Positions 43,046 to 52,855 of a stretch of DNA of 64,000 nucleotides are shown piece after piece. Within the stretch, counting starts at the first letter, position 1; each line of letters starts with the position of its first letter. The notes beneath the pieces are model-generated. The model did no database searches. It saw only the letters and a list, made by a program, of their open reading frames with translations, and was not told the DNA's origin. The translations under genes and the position numbers were made by a program. The DNA comes from Egbenema bharatensis (GTDB lineage: Bacteria; Cyanobacteriota; Cyanobacteriia; Elainellales; Elainellaceae): the NCBI RefSeq assembly GCF_048077055.1, contig NZ_CP182236.1, forward strand, positions 2,976,001 to 3,040,000, read 5' to 3'.

Positions 43046-44758
43046 GTGCCTGTCGAAACCATCTACGGTCATCTCCAAGGACTGAAACCCAATCAGCTCA
43101 AGCAATTGCAGCGACTCTATCACCAGCGTTTGCCGGGCGATCGCCTGACTACGCCAGAGTTTGCTCAACGACTTGCGGCCATCAGCACCGAAATTAATCA
43201 GCCCCTCTGTACCTATGTCAATCGACGGGGGCAGGTGATTCGAGTCGGTGTTGGAACGGTCAGCCAGACTCAAATTCCGCCCATGGAACTGCCTCGCTAT
43301 GGTGCGGAGCGGTTGAGTGGGATCCGCTGTATTGCCACTCAGATGAAGTCGGATGTCCCCAGTGATGCCACCCTGACGGCAATGGCTCTACAACGGTTAG
43401 ATGCTTTGCTTCTGTTGAGTTTAACCGGCAGCGGGTTTGAACGCAGAGGCGGTGGTGCCACGGGATATATTAAGGAAACCTATCTGGCCCATCTGGTTCC
43501 CCACCCGGAAGCCAACTGGACGGTGTCCCCTCCCCTCAGCTTGGATCTGGTTAGCCAGCAAGACTTTCTGGATCTGGTGGAAGGACTGGAGGAAGAATTC
43601 CGCCGTGAGTATGTTGCCCAGCAGGTCAGCCCAGACCACGATCGCGTCGTAGTCGTGGGGCTAATGACAAATGATCTCACCCCTCGCCGCTTCCAGGATG
43701 GTCTGGCGGAAGTTGGTCGGTTAATTGAAACCGCAGGTGGTGAAGTTTTACAAGTTTTACACCAGAAGCGATCGAGTCCTCATCCCCAAACGGTGGTCGG
43801 TGCGGGTAAGGTTCAAGAAATTGCTCTGACGGCCCAAACGGTGGGAGCCAACCTGATCGTATTCGATCGAGATCTGTCCCCGGCCCAGGTGCGGAACCTG
43901 GAACTGCGGATTGGGGTGCGGGTGGTCGATCGAACGGAGGTGATTCTGGATATTTTTGCCCAGCGGGCCCAGTCCAGAGCCGGAAAGTTGCAGGTGGAAT
44001 TGGCGCAACTGGAATATATGATGCCGCGATTGGCAGGACGGGGACGCACCATGTCTCGGTTGGGAGGCGGAATCGGAACAAGAGGGCCAGGGGAAACCAA
44101 GCTGGAAACGGAACGGCGAGCCATCCAACGGCGGATCTCACGCCTGCAACAGGAAGTTAACCAACTGCAAGCCCATCGATCGCGCTTACGACAACAGCGG
44201 CAGCATCAGGATGTCCCCTCGATCGCCATTGTGGGCTACACCAATGCCGGTAAATCGACCCTGCTCAATACCCTGACCAATGCAGAAGTCTACACCGCCG
44301 ATCAGCTCTTTGCCACCCTTGACCCCACCACCCGGCGACTGATTTTGACTGATCCCATCACGCTGGAAACCCAGGCGATCGTTTTAACCGATACCGTAGG
44401 CTTCATCCATGACCTGCCCCCCTCCCTGGTAGACGCTTTCCGGGCCACTCTAGAGGAAGTCACTGAAGCGGATGCGCTGCTGCATGTTGTGGATTTATCC
44501 CATCCAGCCTGGCAAAGTCAAATTCGATCGGTGATGACGATTCTATCGGAAATGCCTATTACTCCGGGGCCAGTCCTGCTGGCTTTTAATAAAGTTGATC
44601 AGGTAGACAGTGAAACCCTGGCCTTTGCTCAGGAAGAACATCCCCAGGCAGTTTTCATCTCAGCCAGCGATCGCATTGGTTTAGAAACCTTACGGCAGCG
44701 ATTAGCCCAACTGGTACAGTATTCCGCCGCTTCTGGATTCTTTCCCGATTCCAACTAG
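43046..44758 (+). CDS. hflX: Ribosome-associated GTPase HflX, long form
   Basis: HflX splits stalled or stressed ribosomes. The 570-residue protein has a cyanobacterial N-terminal extension of about 180 residues, the HflX N domain with ERREYVA-like and VVGAGKVQEIAL segments, the R-x-T-G-type GGGIGTRGPGETKLETERR region, and a G domain with IVGYTNAGKSTLLNTLT (G1, about residue 395), DTVGFIHDLP (G3) and NKVDQ (G4). The usual HflX is about 430 residues. The start is GTG 43046 (MPVETIYGHLQGLKPNQLKQ). Confidence 0.94.
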   Translation: MPVETIYGHLQGLKPNQLKQLQRLYHQRLPGDRLTTPEFAQRLAAISTEINQPLCTYVNRRGQVIRVGVGTVSQTQIPPMELPRYGAERLSGIRCIATQMKSDVPSDATLTAMALQRLDALLLLSLTGSGFERRGGGATGYIKETYLAHLVPHPEANWTVSPPLSLDLVSQQDFLDLVEGLEEEFRREYVAQQVSPDHDRVVVVGLMTNDLTPRRFQDGLAEVGRLIETAGGEVLQVLHQKRSSPHPQTVVGAGKVQEIALTAQTVGANLIVFDRDLSPAQVRNLELRIGVRVVDRTEVILDIFAQRAQSRAGKLQVELAQLEYMMPRLAGRGRTMSRLGGGIGTRGPGETKLETERRAIQRRISRLQQEVNQLQAHRSRLRQQRQHQDVPSIAIVGYTNAGKSTLLNTLTNAEVYTADQLFATLDPTTRRLILTDPITLETQAIVLTDTVGFIHDLPPSLVDAFRATLEEVTEADALLHVVDLSHPAWQSQIRSVMTILSEMPITPGPVLLAFNKVDQVDSETLAFAQEEHPQAVFISASDRIGLETLRQRLAQLVQYSAASGFFPDSN

Positions 44759-44828
44759 ATAGAGGGTAAGACTGGAGAGGTATGCAGCCTGGAATTGTCG
44801 GTTAGAGAGTTGGATGGGGCAATCTATA

Positions 44829-44905
44829 CAGGTGTTCTAATTCGTTGACTGGGCAGGCAAGACTTCGGCTTGAGCTCAGTCGAAACGCTGCCTACCCCCA
44901 AGAGT
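44829..44905 (+). repeat. Dispersed palindromic repeat family, copy F (long form)
   Basis: TTCTAATTCGTTGACTGGGC, AGGCAAGACTTCGGCTTGAG and CTCAGTCGAAACGCTGCCTA follow each other, matching copy C. It lies between hflX and the pterin dehydratase gene. Confidence 0.8.
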
Positions 44906-45005
44906 TGCACACTGAATTGTCATTCTTGAGTCATCAGGATCACCTAGAAGGGATCAGGATCAAAGAAACTCGATCGCTGCACTGACCGCAGCAAAGGTTA
45001 TCTCT

Positions 45006-45488
45006 ATGGTGTTTAAAGGTTTCTTGCATCGTTCTGCCCTGCCGAGGGTGCTGCGTGCTGGTGTAGTATTGGGACTGTTGATGGTTGGACTTTTAGGGAT
45101 CAGTCAACCCCAGTTGGGCCAGGCAACGCCATCCCATCTGCTCAATTCCCATCAACCCAGTTCCCATCAACCGATTGTTGTTACCCAGGTTCCTGCTATG
45201 TCTGCCCCCACCCAACTCTCTGCCAACGAACTGGATGCAGCCCTCAGCGAACTCGGTGGTTGGAGTCTGCAAAACGATAAGTTACATCGTCAGTTTCAGT
45301 TCAACTCCTTTGTAGAAGCATTTGGCTTCATGAGCAGTGTTGCTCTCGTTGCTGAATCAATGGGGCATCATCCTGAATGGTTTAATGTCTACAACCGAGT
45401 CACAGTAGACCTCACGACTCATGATGCAGGCGGTATCACCCGCAAGGATGTTGATTTGGCACGGCGGATGAATGAGTTAGCGCAATGA
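45006..45488 (+). CDS. Pterin-4a-carbinolamine dehydratase with N-terminal signal
   Basis: The 160-residue protein has an N-terminal hydrophobic segment (about residues 17-32) ending in GQATP, like a signal peptide or anchor, a low-complexity linker and a complete PCD domain (about 70-160): LDAALSELGGWSLQNDKLHR, FGFMSSVALVAESMGHHPEW and VTVDLTTHDAGGITRKDVDL. PCD proteins recycle oxidised tetrahydropterins or act as dimerisation factors. Having an export signal on this domain is unusual, as the substrate is normally cytoplasmic. Confidence 0.85.
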   Translation: MVFKGFLHRSALPRVLRAGVVLGLLMVGLLGISQPQLGQATPSHLLNSHQPSSHQPIVVTQVPAMSAPTQLSANELDAALSELGGWSLQNDKLHRQFQFNSFVEAFGFMSSVALVAESMGHHPEWFNVYNRVTVDLTTHDAGGITRKDVDLARRMNELAQ

Positions 45489-45531
45489 GAGAACTCAGTC
45501 CTCAGCCCTCAGTCCTCAGTCCTCAACCCTC
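45489..45531 (+). repeat. Simple CTCAGTCCTCAG repeat
   Basis: Four imperfect CAGTCCTCAG/CAGCCCTCAG units follow the PCD gene stop. They are the reverse-strand version of the repeat between gvpA and gvpC. Confidence 0.75.
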
Positions 45532-45576
45532 CCTACAGTTCTTCTAGAGAAAAAGCTAGACTTCTGCATAGGTCAA

Positions 45577-46325
45577 ATGCGAAGAACTGTTGCAGGCGCT
45601 GTGAAAAGAATTCTTGTAATTGTCCATCAGGAAACCTCTGATCCGGGACTTGTCGGATGGATGCTGCGGGAGCAGGGTTATACGCTGGATTTGCGGTGTC
45701 CGGCGATCGGTCATGCTCTGCCCACGACGATGGAGGGGTATGCGGGGGCGATCGTGTTTGGTGGCCCCATGAGTGCCAATGATGATCAGACAATGCCCTT
45801 TATTCGGACAGAATTGGATTGGATTCCGATCGCACTGGAATCGGGGAAGCCTTACCTGGGGATTTGTCTGGGGGCGCAGTTATTGGCGCGGGTATTGGGC
45901 GGGGAAGTGGCTCCCCATCCAAAAGAAATTCGGGAAATTGGCTATGTGCCGATCCAACCGACCCTCCAGTCCGACAATCCCCTGGCGAGTTTGTCCCACG
46001 TTTACCACTGGCACAGCGAAGGGTTCAGCATTCCCTCAGATGCCGTCCGGTTGGCGACGGGGCCGTATTTCCCAATCAAGCATTCCGCTATGGTAAATCT
46101 GCCTACGGGGTACAGTTTCATCCTGAGATTACCAGAGACATGATTGATGTTTGGATCGATCGGGCTGGAGATCAGATCACCTTACCCGGAGCGCAAACGC
46201 ACGCTGAACAAACTGCCGCCCACGATCGCCATGCGGATACGGTGAAACGGTGGCTGGATGAGTTTCTTCCCCATTGGCTAAACTCAGGGCAGCCGCGAGT
46301 GCAGGATGGGCGGTTGTCTGCCTAG
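45577..46325 (+). pseudogene. Class I glutamine amidotransferase-like protein, frameshifted
   Basis: The first frame holds VHQETSDPGLVGWMLREQGY, IVFGGPMSANDD, the nucleophile region YLGICLGAQLLARVLGG and VYHWHSEGF. It diverges after ATGPYFP. The second frame continues NQAFRYGKSAYGVQFHPEIT, including the catalytic H-x-E motif, then RDMIDVWIDRAGD to the end. Restoring one C at 46071-46073 joins them. The intact protein would be a GMP-synthase-like glutaminase domain of about 249 residues with unknown acceptor. A GTG at 45601 is an alternative start giving the family-like KRILVIVHQ. Confidence 0.85.
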
Positions 46326-47198
46326 GGATTGTGAATTAAAGAATCTTTCAATCCCTGCGGATCGAGCCTGACATCAGGTTGCGGGGGTGAGCGGTTTAGT
46401 GGGTTCAGAACTCATGCCAGCGTGGGAAAGTCTTGCTCTCGTACTAGCGTGGGAGAATAGATGAGTTGCAAGTGCGCGCAAATTAGGACGGTGTCGCATT
46501 CTCGTATTGATCATCGCTCCGACCTTTCTGCCTTCTTGCTCTAAATGGCGATGAGCACTGAAGGCGGCTACCCGGTTGGCTCCAAATTGGTGAAGTTGGA
46601 TTGGATGACCTTGCTTGGAATATTCGTAGAAACTATATTGCAGCGCATGATCGTGGTGCATGATGACCTCCGTAGGGGTACCAGGGTCACAGAAGATTGT
46701 GGAAAAGCATGGAGCCTCTATCGCCTGGCGTAGGGAAACCAGCGATCGTTTAGAAGCATTGAGGTTGTTGCGAAACTCAATCTTCTGGACTTGCGTACAG
46801 AACTGAACTTGTAAAGAAGCAGTAGTGCAACCTGACGGACTGAGGCTGAACCAGGCAGTTTTAATCAGCCAATCTCAAGCAGACATCATAAAATGAGGCA
46901 ATGCGGAGTGGCTCGACACCTGGAATCCCCAAGCACCAGAGGGTTTGAAGCTAACTTCCCTCTCTACTTTTAGTCTAATAGCGATCGCCACGACTCCAGT
47001 CGGTTCTGAGTAAATTTTTTTATCGCAATGCTCTAAGGGATCTGCAATCAAATGGCATCCCAATTTTTGCAAAATCGGCTGTCAGAGCGTACAGCAGTGC
47101 GCCCCTTGTATGTAGGCGCGGTTGTCAGCGATAGTGTTGGAAGCAGGGCAAGCGACAAGGTAAAATCTGGCGCACCCTTCAACCCGATCAAAATCTGC
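46326..47198. other. 870-bp region without recognised genes
   Basis: Open frames of 60-95 codons exist on both strands (for example minus-strand 46374-46661), but none resembles a known protein. The sequence CTAGCGTGGGA is partly repeated near 46420-46455. No RNA gene was identified. Confidence 0.5.
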
Positions 47199-47981
47199 TC
47201 AAAACTGATACCAGATTCGTCCCTCTAAACCCCTGCCCTCAGATCCGGCCACATTCGTATAGCCACCAAAGACAAAGGTGAGGCGATCGGTGGCTCGGAA
47301 CCAGATCTGTCCGGTTAGTTTCGTAAATTGGGTTTCGTCACGGAAACGCTCATCCCCCCCCACTGCAAAGGACTGCTCCAGTTGGGCGGCCAGTGCCACA
47401 CGATCGATAATATCCTGGCTGACTTCTCCCAACAACCGGATCTCATTACTGACATCACTATCCAGATACTGCCGATAGGCTGCCTCAACCGACCAGAAGC
47501 CATTCCGCCCGGCTAATTGATACCCCTGACTCACCGGTACGCGAACTTCTAACCCAACGGCACCCCGACCCAGAGGTAATTCAGCGTTTGAGTCGTAGCC
47601 CAATGGAATGAAAACCGTCCCCTGCAACGAGGTGGCGATGGGTGAATCCAGATCATTAAACCGCCAGCGCACCCCCAATTCAAGATCAGTAAATCCAGCA
47701 TTATCGACGGTTTCGCCATTGAATTCATCCTCGATCCAGGCATAGGGCAACTTGAGAATCAGGGTAATGTCGTCTTCTAAGCCATACTCGACGTAAGCTT
47801 CCAGTTCAATTTTCTCAAAATCATCGGCCGTAAAGGTGCGGACTGTGAACCCGGTAAAGGTGCTACCTTGAGGCTGGGTAAAGCCATTTGCGATCGCAGA
47901 GGGGGCATTCCCTAACCAGAGTAGAGAAGACAACCCGATCGGGGCTGTAACCTGCATCCAGCGACTTATCCAGTTGCCCAT
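47199..47981 (-). CDS. Outer-membrane beta-barrel protein, putative
   Basis: From ATG 47981 the protein is about 260 residues, with a signal peptide (WLGNAPSAIA-NG) and then alternating hydrophobic/polar strands: IELEAYVEYGLEDDITLILK, GFTDLELGVRWRFN, TSLQGTVFIPLGYD, SVEAAYRQYL, EIRLLGEVSQ and a C-terminal strand ending in IWYQF, the terminal aromatic favoured by outer-membrane barrels. About 12 strands are suggested. The start overlaps the stop of the upstream hydrolase-like gene by 16 bases, so they are coupled. A role as an outer-membrane passage for a polysaccharide is inferred from context only. Confidence 0.75.
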   Translation of the reverse strand: MGNWISRWMQVTAPIGLSSLLWLGNAPSAIANGFTQPQGSTFTGFTVRTFTADDFEKIELEAYVEYGLEDDITLILKLPYAWIEDEFNGETVDNAGFTDLELGVRWRFNDLDSPIATSLQGTVFIPLGYDSNAELPLGRGAVGLEVRVPVSQGYQLAGRNGFWSVEAAYRQYLDSDVSNEIRLLGEVSQDIIDRVALAAQLEQSFAVGGDERFRDETQFTKLTGQIWFRATDRLTFVFGGYTNVAGSEGRGLEGRIWYQF

Positions 47982-49078
47982 GTGCTTTGCCTCACGATTT
48001 TCCGAAACGTTTCTGCTGCGGTGAGGCACCCATAGGGATCTTCCTTGTATAGCCCATAATGCATCAGCGAAAACTTATTGAGTCCGAGTTGAGTGGCTTC
48101 CCGGAGCCAGTCTGGTCGCATCATCAATAAAAAGTCATGGGCAACGGTGTCCGCTCGTCCACCATTAGGATGAGCCTCCTTGAGACAGGGTTCGTAATGG
48201 GACACCATTAAGGAGCGATGATACTGGGAAAATACCCGACAGCACTGCAAAATTTGTGCCGGATTGCCCACGTCAGGCGTATTGGTGTTGGAATTGGCTT
48301 CGCCCGTCCGTCGAGGACGCATCGACTGAAACGCAACGCCGTCCATCTCTCGCATAAAAGCTTCGAAGGGAGGAATCATGCTGCGCCCACTGCCGGTCGC
48401 CGGATTATCAAAGGTGGCCACCCATCCCCCCCAACTGGGCGCAACCCAGGCATTAGGTAGATGGTCTTTGATAATGGTTCTGGCTCGTCGCAAATTTTGC
48501 ATCAGGGTCTGATAGTAAGGAGCCGTTGCCTCATTGTAGGTATCCGCTGGGATGGGCCAGTAGGAGAACTCGGTGGCTAAGGTTCAGTAGGTGGGGCGTT
48601 GGTCTGGATTAACCTGCTGGATGTAGCGTGCCAGTTGAGTAATATCCCGCAGATATTGCTCCGAGATGTGATACTGTCCGGCAGGTCGGTTCTCGTCGTT
48701 TTCCCAGGTGATGACGTGCAGGGTGTAGCCCCGGTCAAACCAGGCTGCGAGTTGTCCAGAGTGGTACAAATTGTCCCAGTCGCTAAGATCGCCACGCTGG
48801 TTGTCAAAACTATTCAGCCAGGCTGAAAGAAATTGCGGTGCCCAGGCCTGGGCGATCGTATCGACGGTCGTGGTATCTTTGGACTCTCTTAAAAATCGAT
48901 AGGGATCGGCTCCAATGCCAAGCAACCATTCCTGGGGGCTGTCCCGGAGTCTATCAGCGGCGATCGCGTTGGTCATAGCTTTCTGACATCCTGGAAAGCC
49001 CAGGCTAGAAAGGAGGGAGGTTGCAAGTAAACCACGGTAAACCTGCCGTCGAGAGTAGCGATTTCGCAAGAACTTCAT
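47966..49078 (-). pseudogene. Secreted glycoside-hydrolase-like lipoprotein with in-frame TGA
   Basis: The N-terminal part begins MKFLRNRYSRRQVYRGLLAT and has a lipobox-like LGFPGC. It contains AAWFDRGYTLHVITWENDEN, a strand-plus-loop resembling GH26-type TIM barrels. The frame is interrupted by one TGA (complement of 48584-48586) after NPDQRPTY and then continues in the same frame TLATEFSYWPIPADTYNEAT to RTIIKDHLPNAWVAPSWGGW and the end. Without the stop it would encode about 370 residues. The stop may be TGG-to-TGA mutation, sequencing error or real readthrough; selenocysteine is very unlikely. The glycosidase assignment is tentative. Confidence 0.6.
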
Positions 49079-49099
49079 AGTGCTGGTTGAGGATACGGG

Positions 49100-50608
49100 T
49101 TAGACCCGTTGCAAGAGTTGAAAATAGGGATTCTCTCGAACCAGTTGAAACCCAGGGATCTCACCTGGCGAGCGTTGAAACCAAAATGATGCAACCCTGT
49201 CTCGCGCCGCTACCGGCGATGACGGCCCCGCCAGAAGAATATAGTCTACGTAGAGTTCGGGGCGCTGTAAGGCGGGAACAAACTCGTACTGATGGGGCAA
49301 AACGAACGAATTAGGACGACGCAGACGGTACAGGATGGATGATCCAACCGTATCATCCGTTAAGATTCGCTGAGTGCTTGTGAGCGTACCGGAAACCAAT
49401 TGGGCTATTTCTCGCTCCGCCTCGCACAGTTGAGCGGACTGTTCGATCGCCATTGAGGTTGGTAAGGGACGACCGCTGATCTGACTCCAGAGCAAAGTTT
49501 CTTCGGGAGCAAACTGATTTTGCTCCAGTAAGTGCCCAGTGTAGAACAAACTCACGACCAGGGCAATGGTTAGGAGAAGACGGCTCAGCAGCTTATGGGG
49601 AGAAGCATGCCACCAGATTACGGGTAAAAGTCCGAAGAATAACCCGAAGTAGCTGGCGGAGGGAAAAAACAACCCTTGCCAGAAAGAAACCATCAGCATG
49701 AATATTGGTAGCAACAAAATCAGAGCTAACCCTAACCGATGTTTGGAAGAACTGAGGACAACCCCAACAAAGGTGAGCAGATAAGCAGGAGCGATCGGCA
49801 TCAGCCATCGTAGGGTCACTCCAATGCTGGGAATAAATTTCTCCTGTTGGACTAGAGATAAGTTTCGGGCTTGCTGAAGTGACCCATAGGAACTGTTGGT
49901 GAAGTAGAAAGGGTCGTCCGTGGTAATCCAGTTGAAGTACAAAAATGCGCCGATCGCCACCAAACTCATGAACAGCACCACCAGGACGGCGGAAACCTGA
50001 AATCCCATTGGTTCAGTGTTATAAAACGTTACAAAAATTGTAATGGCCAAAATTGGCAGCAAATACCAGGCTTCAAAACGCACAAGCATCAAAGGGGCCA
50101 GAGCTAATCCCAGGAGTACCAGGGCCAGCCCCGTCGAAAGCAGTCGTTTGTCCCGTTCCTGGGCTAAATCCAGCAGCAGCGTCATTACCCCCAGCAGCAG
50201 CAGCACCGCCGTCGTCCAGTCTGGGCGGTACAGCACCATTAAGAGAAAACTGGGATGGAGCAGAATCAAAATCGCCCAGATCACTTTCCAAATCTGGGGC
50301 ACATCCATGCGTCCAATTTGCTGCACCACCAAGCCCGCCAACCCGCCGCCCACCAGTGCCTGGAATGCGATCGGCGAGGTTCCAGTCATCAACACCCCAT
50401 ACACAATGAACGGCGGAAAAACATATCCAAAGGATTCAAATCGCGGTTCCGGCCCTTCATAGGCAAGCAATGCTTTTGCACCTAAGTAGGGAAATTCCTG
50501 GGGAATACAGCCATATTGATAAAGCCAAAACAAAAGGGAGGCTATACTGACCGCGAAGAGGATCCCGATACAAATTGCCACGGTTCCTGTAGAATACTTA
50601 ACCATCAT
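49100..50608 (-). CDS. Polytopic membrane protein, glycosyltransferase-like (GT87/PMT type)
   Basis: The protein of about 502 residues has roughly ten to eleven hydrophobic segments and a soluble C-terminal part of about 130 residues. The first extracellular loop (PYLGAKALLAYEGPEPRFES) and later TMs resemble GT-C lipid-linked glycosyltransferases of the GT87 type, but the catalytic acid is not certain. The frame opens at TTG 50656; ATG 50608 (MMVKYSTGTVAICIG) is a better start. It precedes the hydrolase-like lipoprotein and barrel genes on the same strand, suggesting an operon of three. Confidence 0.65.
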   Translation of the reverse strand: MMVKYSTGTVAICIGILFAVSIASLLFWLYQYGCIPQEFPYLGAKALLAYEGPEPRFESFGYVFPPFIVYGVLMTGTSPIAFQALVGGGLAGLVVQQIGRMDVPQIWKVIWAILILLHPSFLLMVLYRPDWTTAVLLLLGVMTLLLDLAQERDKRLLSTGLALVLLGLALAPLMLVRFEAWYLLPILAITIFVTFYNTEPMGFQVSAVLVVLFMSLVAIGAFLYFNWITTDDPFYFTNSSYGSLQQARNLSLVQQEKFIPSIGVTLRWLMPIAPAYLLTFVGVVLSSSKHRLGLALILLLPIFMLMVSFWQGLFFPSASYFGLFFGLLPVIWWHASPHKLLSRLLLTIALVVSLFYTGHLLEQNQFAPEETLLWSQISGRPLPTSMAIEQSAQLCEAEREIAQLVSGTLTSTQRILTDDTVGSSILYRLRRPNSFVLPHQYEFVPALQRPELYVDYILLAGPSSPVAARDRVASFWFQRSPGEIPGFQLVRENPYFQLLQRV

Positions 50609-50747
50609 TAGGGGTGCGCGAACTTGGTTAACTGAAATTTTAATTGAAGTTCCCAAGTACTTTGTAAATTAAGTTTTTCACAAGCAGTGCCAGAAAGCTT
50701 TATTTGCGCTGTACTGAGGGTTTTCGCAAAGAACATTTTAGATTTAA

Positions 50748-52853
50748 ATGGTTCAGACTCCTCAACTCCACGCAATGCTGCGAGTGATTAAATCCTTCGC
50801 TTCTCCCCAGAGGCAACTCGTAGCATCCATTCTTAGTTCTTTGACCCTGCTGCTGGCAGCCAGTATTGCTAAAGCAGAGGTGATTCCGTTTGAAGCCCTG
50901 GGTTATGAACGGTCTGTGATTCTCAGAGGCGTTAACCCAGAACTCGCGGTGGGGGTTCCCCATCCCCCTGGGGGAATTAACCCTAATACGAGTTTTGTGC
51001 GGCTGCGATTAGAACCCTCCCCACAGCTGGATCCAGAAGCAACCGTCCGGCTGCTAATCAACGGTGAGATTGAACAGGTGATTCCAGTGGAAACCCTCCT
51101 GGAAAATCCGATCGTGACCTTGCCTTTGCCGTCACTCCCCCCTGAAACGCAATTCATCAATCTGGAAATTCAGCCCTATCTTTACATCAGTCGGAACTAC
51201 TGTCAGGATTTGCCAACGGGTAATCTGTTTCTCACGGTTGGCAATGACAGCTTTTTCCAAATCAATCCGCTGCGGCAAGATCAGAGCATTCTGGGTTTTT
51301 TTCGCCCCTTTTACAGCCAGGTGGTGCTGAATGTCCCCGCCGATCTCACGCCTGAGGAAGCCTCAGCTGCCCTGTCTCTGTACAGTGTCCTAACCTATCA
51401 GTTCCGCGATCGCAGAACATCGGTGCTATGGCAGCAGGGCAACACTCCGGCGATCGCACCTCAACCGCCAGGGGCTCCGGCTCCCCAGCCCAGTCCGACG
51501 AACCAGACCACTGCAAATCAGCCGCTCAATCCAACCCAACCCCCAACGACGGGACAAGTCTTTTTGCGCAGAGGCACAGAGGGGGCAGATATTCAGCGTA
51601 GCGGCGCAAATCTCGAAGTCCGGGCAGATATGCAAGCTGTACAGGCATTGCTGGATCTGACGACTGACCCTGCGCTCGTCAGTGAAGGGCTAAATGTGGA
51701 AGAGGTGACACTGCCAGCAGAGGAGCGTTTGCCCCTGGCGCGATCCTTCCGGGTTCTGGGATTTCGAGATGGGCCGCGTCGCTTTTTTGGCACCCAAACC
51801 ATTGATGTACCCTTTAATCTAGCCCAGTTGGGAGGTCGTCCCAGGAACCTGATTGCCAGCATTGAAGCCACTTGGACACCGATCGATCGGGCCCAGCAGG
51901 AGCGGCTGAATGCCCAGGTCTACCTCAATGACACCCTGGTGGAAACCTACAACCTGAACGAAACAACGCAACTCCGGGAAAATCTGGCTCTCCCGGTCAG
52001 CCAACTCAACGCCAACAACAATCTGTCCGTGGTGGTGGCCTACGTTCCCTCCGAAGGGAACTGTCTGGTTAGCCCCACGGAAATGACCTTCCAACTGCAT
52101 GGAAACTCTTATCTCAGTTGGGATGCCTATCAGGATCCAACGGGGGATTTCAGTGACCTGCCCTACCTGTTCAGTCGTCGGGATGGACAGATAGTGGTGG
52201 ATAGTTCTCAGCCTGAAACGCTGGCCGCTGCTGCCTACTTGTTGGGAACAGTGACCCGTCTGGCGCGTACCCCCATGGTTCCTGAAATCGTTGATGCTCG
52301 TCAGGTGGAAAACTGGTCAAACCTGCCCAGACAGGGAGATTTGCCAGCTTGGCGGCTGGTGGTGACTCCCCCTGAGCAAGCTGATTTTTCGACTCCGGTA
52401 CGTCTGGACGATCGGTTTGAGGTCTACAATCCTGTCAATCAGGAGCGGTTGTTGGTGGTTGATCCCACTGAAAATCTAGGCATTCTGCAATATTTTTCCC
52501 ATCAGGATCGACCGACGCTCTGGCTGTCCTGGTGGGGAAATCAGCCGCAAGTAGCAGCTCGTTTGGCAGCTTCCCTGGCAGAACCTCGAACCCTGCTGGC
52601 AGCGCAATTAAACGGCAACGTGGTGAGTTATACCAACTCGGGCGGGATTCAGAGTTGGGATTTAAGTCGGCGCACCTTACAGGTGGATTATCCCAGTGAC
52701 TTTAATTGGCCAGTCTTTCTGCGGCGCTATCGGATTCCGTTGATCCTGCTCGGATTAGCCATCGGTGCAGCGATCGTCTGGTTGGTCTATCGGCGTTTAG
52801 GTCAAGCCCCCAGACCTCCTGCAACAGAGCCAGAAATTAGCGGTGAGGAATAG
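50748..52853 (+). CDS. BcsB-like cellulose synthase regulatory subunit
   Basis: BcsB is the periplasmic, membrane-anchored partner of bacterial cellulose synthase. The 701-residue protein has a signal peptide (about residues 20-42, ending AKA), carbohydrate-binding-like beta domains (SVILRGVNPELAVGVPHPPG; LRLEPSPQLDPEATVRLLIN), a Pro/Gln/Thr-rich linker (about 235-275), a second module with QTIDVPFNLAQLGGRPRN and a C-terminal transmembrane helix (RIPLILLGLAIGAAIVWLVY). It ends two bases before the GT2 gene, so the two are translationally linked. The product need not be cellulose. Confidence 0.83.
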   Translation: MVQTPQLHAMLRVIKSFASPQRQLVASILSSLTLLLAASIAKAEVIPFEALGYERSVILRGVNPELAVGVPHPPGGINPNTSFVRLRLEPSPQLDPEATVRLLINGEIEQVIPVETLLENPIVTLPLPSLPPETQFINLEIQPYLYISRNYCQDLPTGNLFLTVGNDSFFQINPLRQDQSILGFFRPFYSQVVLNVPADLTPEEASAALSLYSVLTYQFRDRRTSVLWQQGNTPAIAPQPPGAPAPQPSPTNQTTANQPLNPTQPPTTGQVFLRRGTEGADIQRSGANLEVRADMQAVQALLDLTTDPALVSEGLNVEEVTLPAEERLPLARSFRVLGFRDGPRRFFGTQTIDVPFNLAQLGGRPRNLIASIEATWTPIDRAQQERLNAQVYLNDTLVETYNLNETTQLRENLALPVSQLNANNNLSVVVAYVPSEGNCLVSPTEMTFQLHGNSYLSWDAYQDPTGDFSDLPYLFSRRDGQIVVDSSQPETLAAAAYLLGTVTRLARTPMVPEIVDARQVENWSNLPRQGDLPAWRLVVTPPEQADFSTPVRLDDRFEVYNPVNQERLLVVDPTENLGILQYFSHQDRPTLWLSWWGNQPQVAARLAASLAEPRTLLAAQLNGNVVSYTNSGGIQSWDLSRRTLQVDYPSDFNWPVFLRRYRIPLILLGLAIGAAIVWLVYRRLGQAPRPPATEPEISGEE

Positions 52854-52855
52854 CC

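Noticed and set aside
46374..46661. 95-codon minus-strand frame in the gap after the amidotransferase gene.
   Set aside because: Rich in His and Arg without recognisable structure; no family match from memory, so not called as a gene.
48584..48586. In-frame TGA as a possible selenocysteine codon.
   Set aside because: No selenocysteine insertion element or selenoprotein family is apparent and cyanobacteria rarely use it; mutation or sequence error is simpler.
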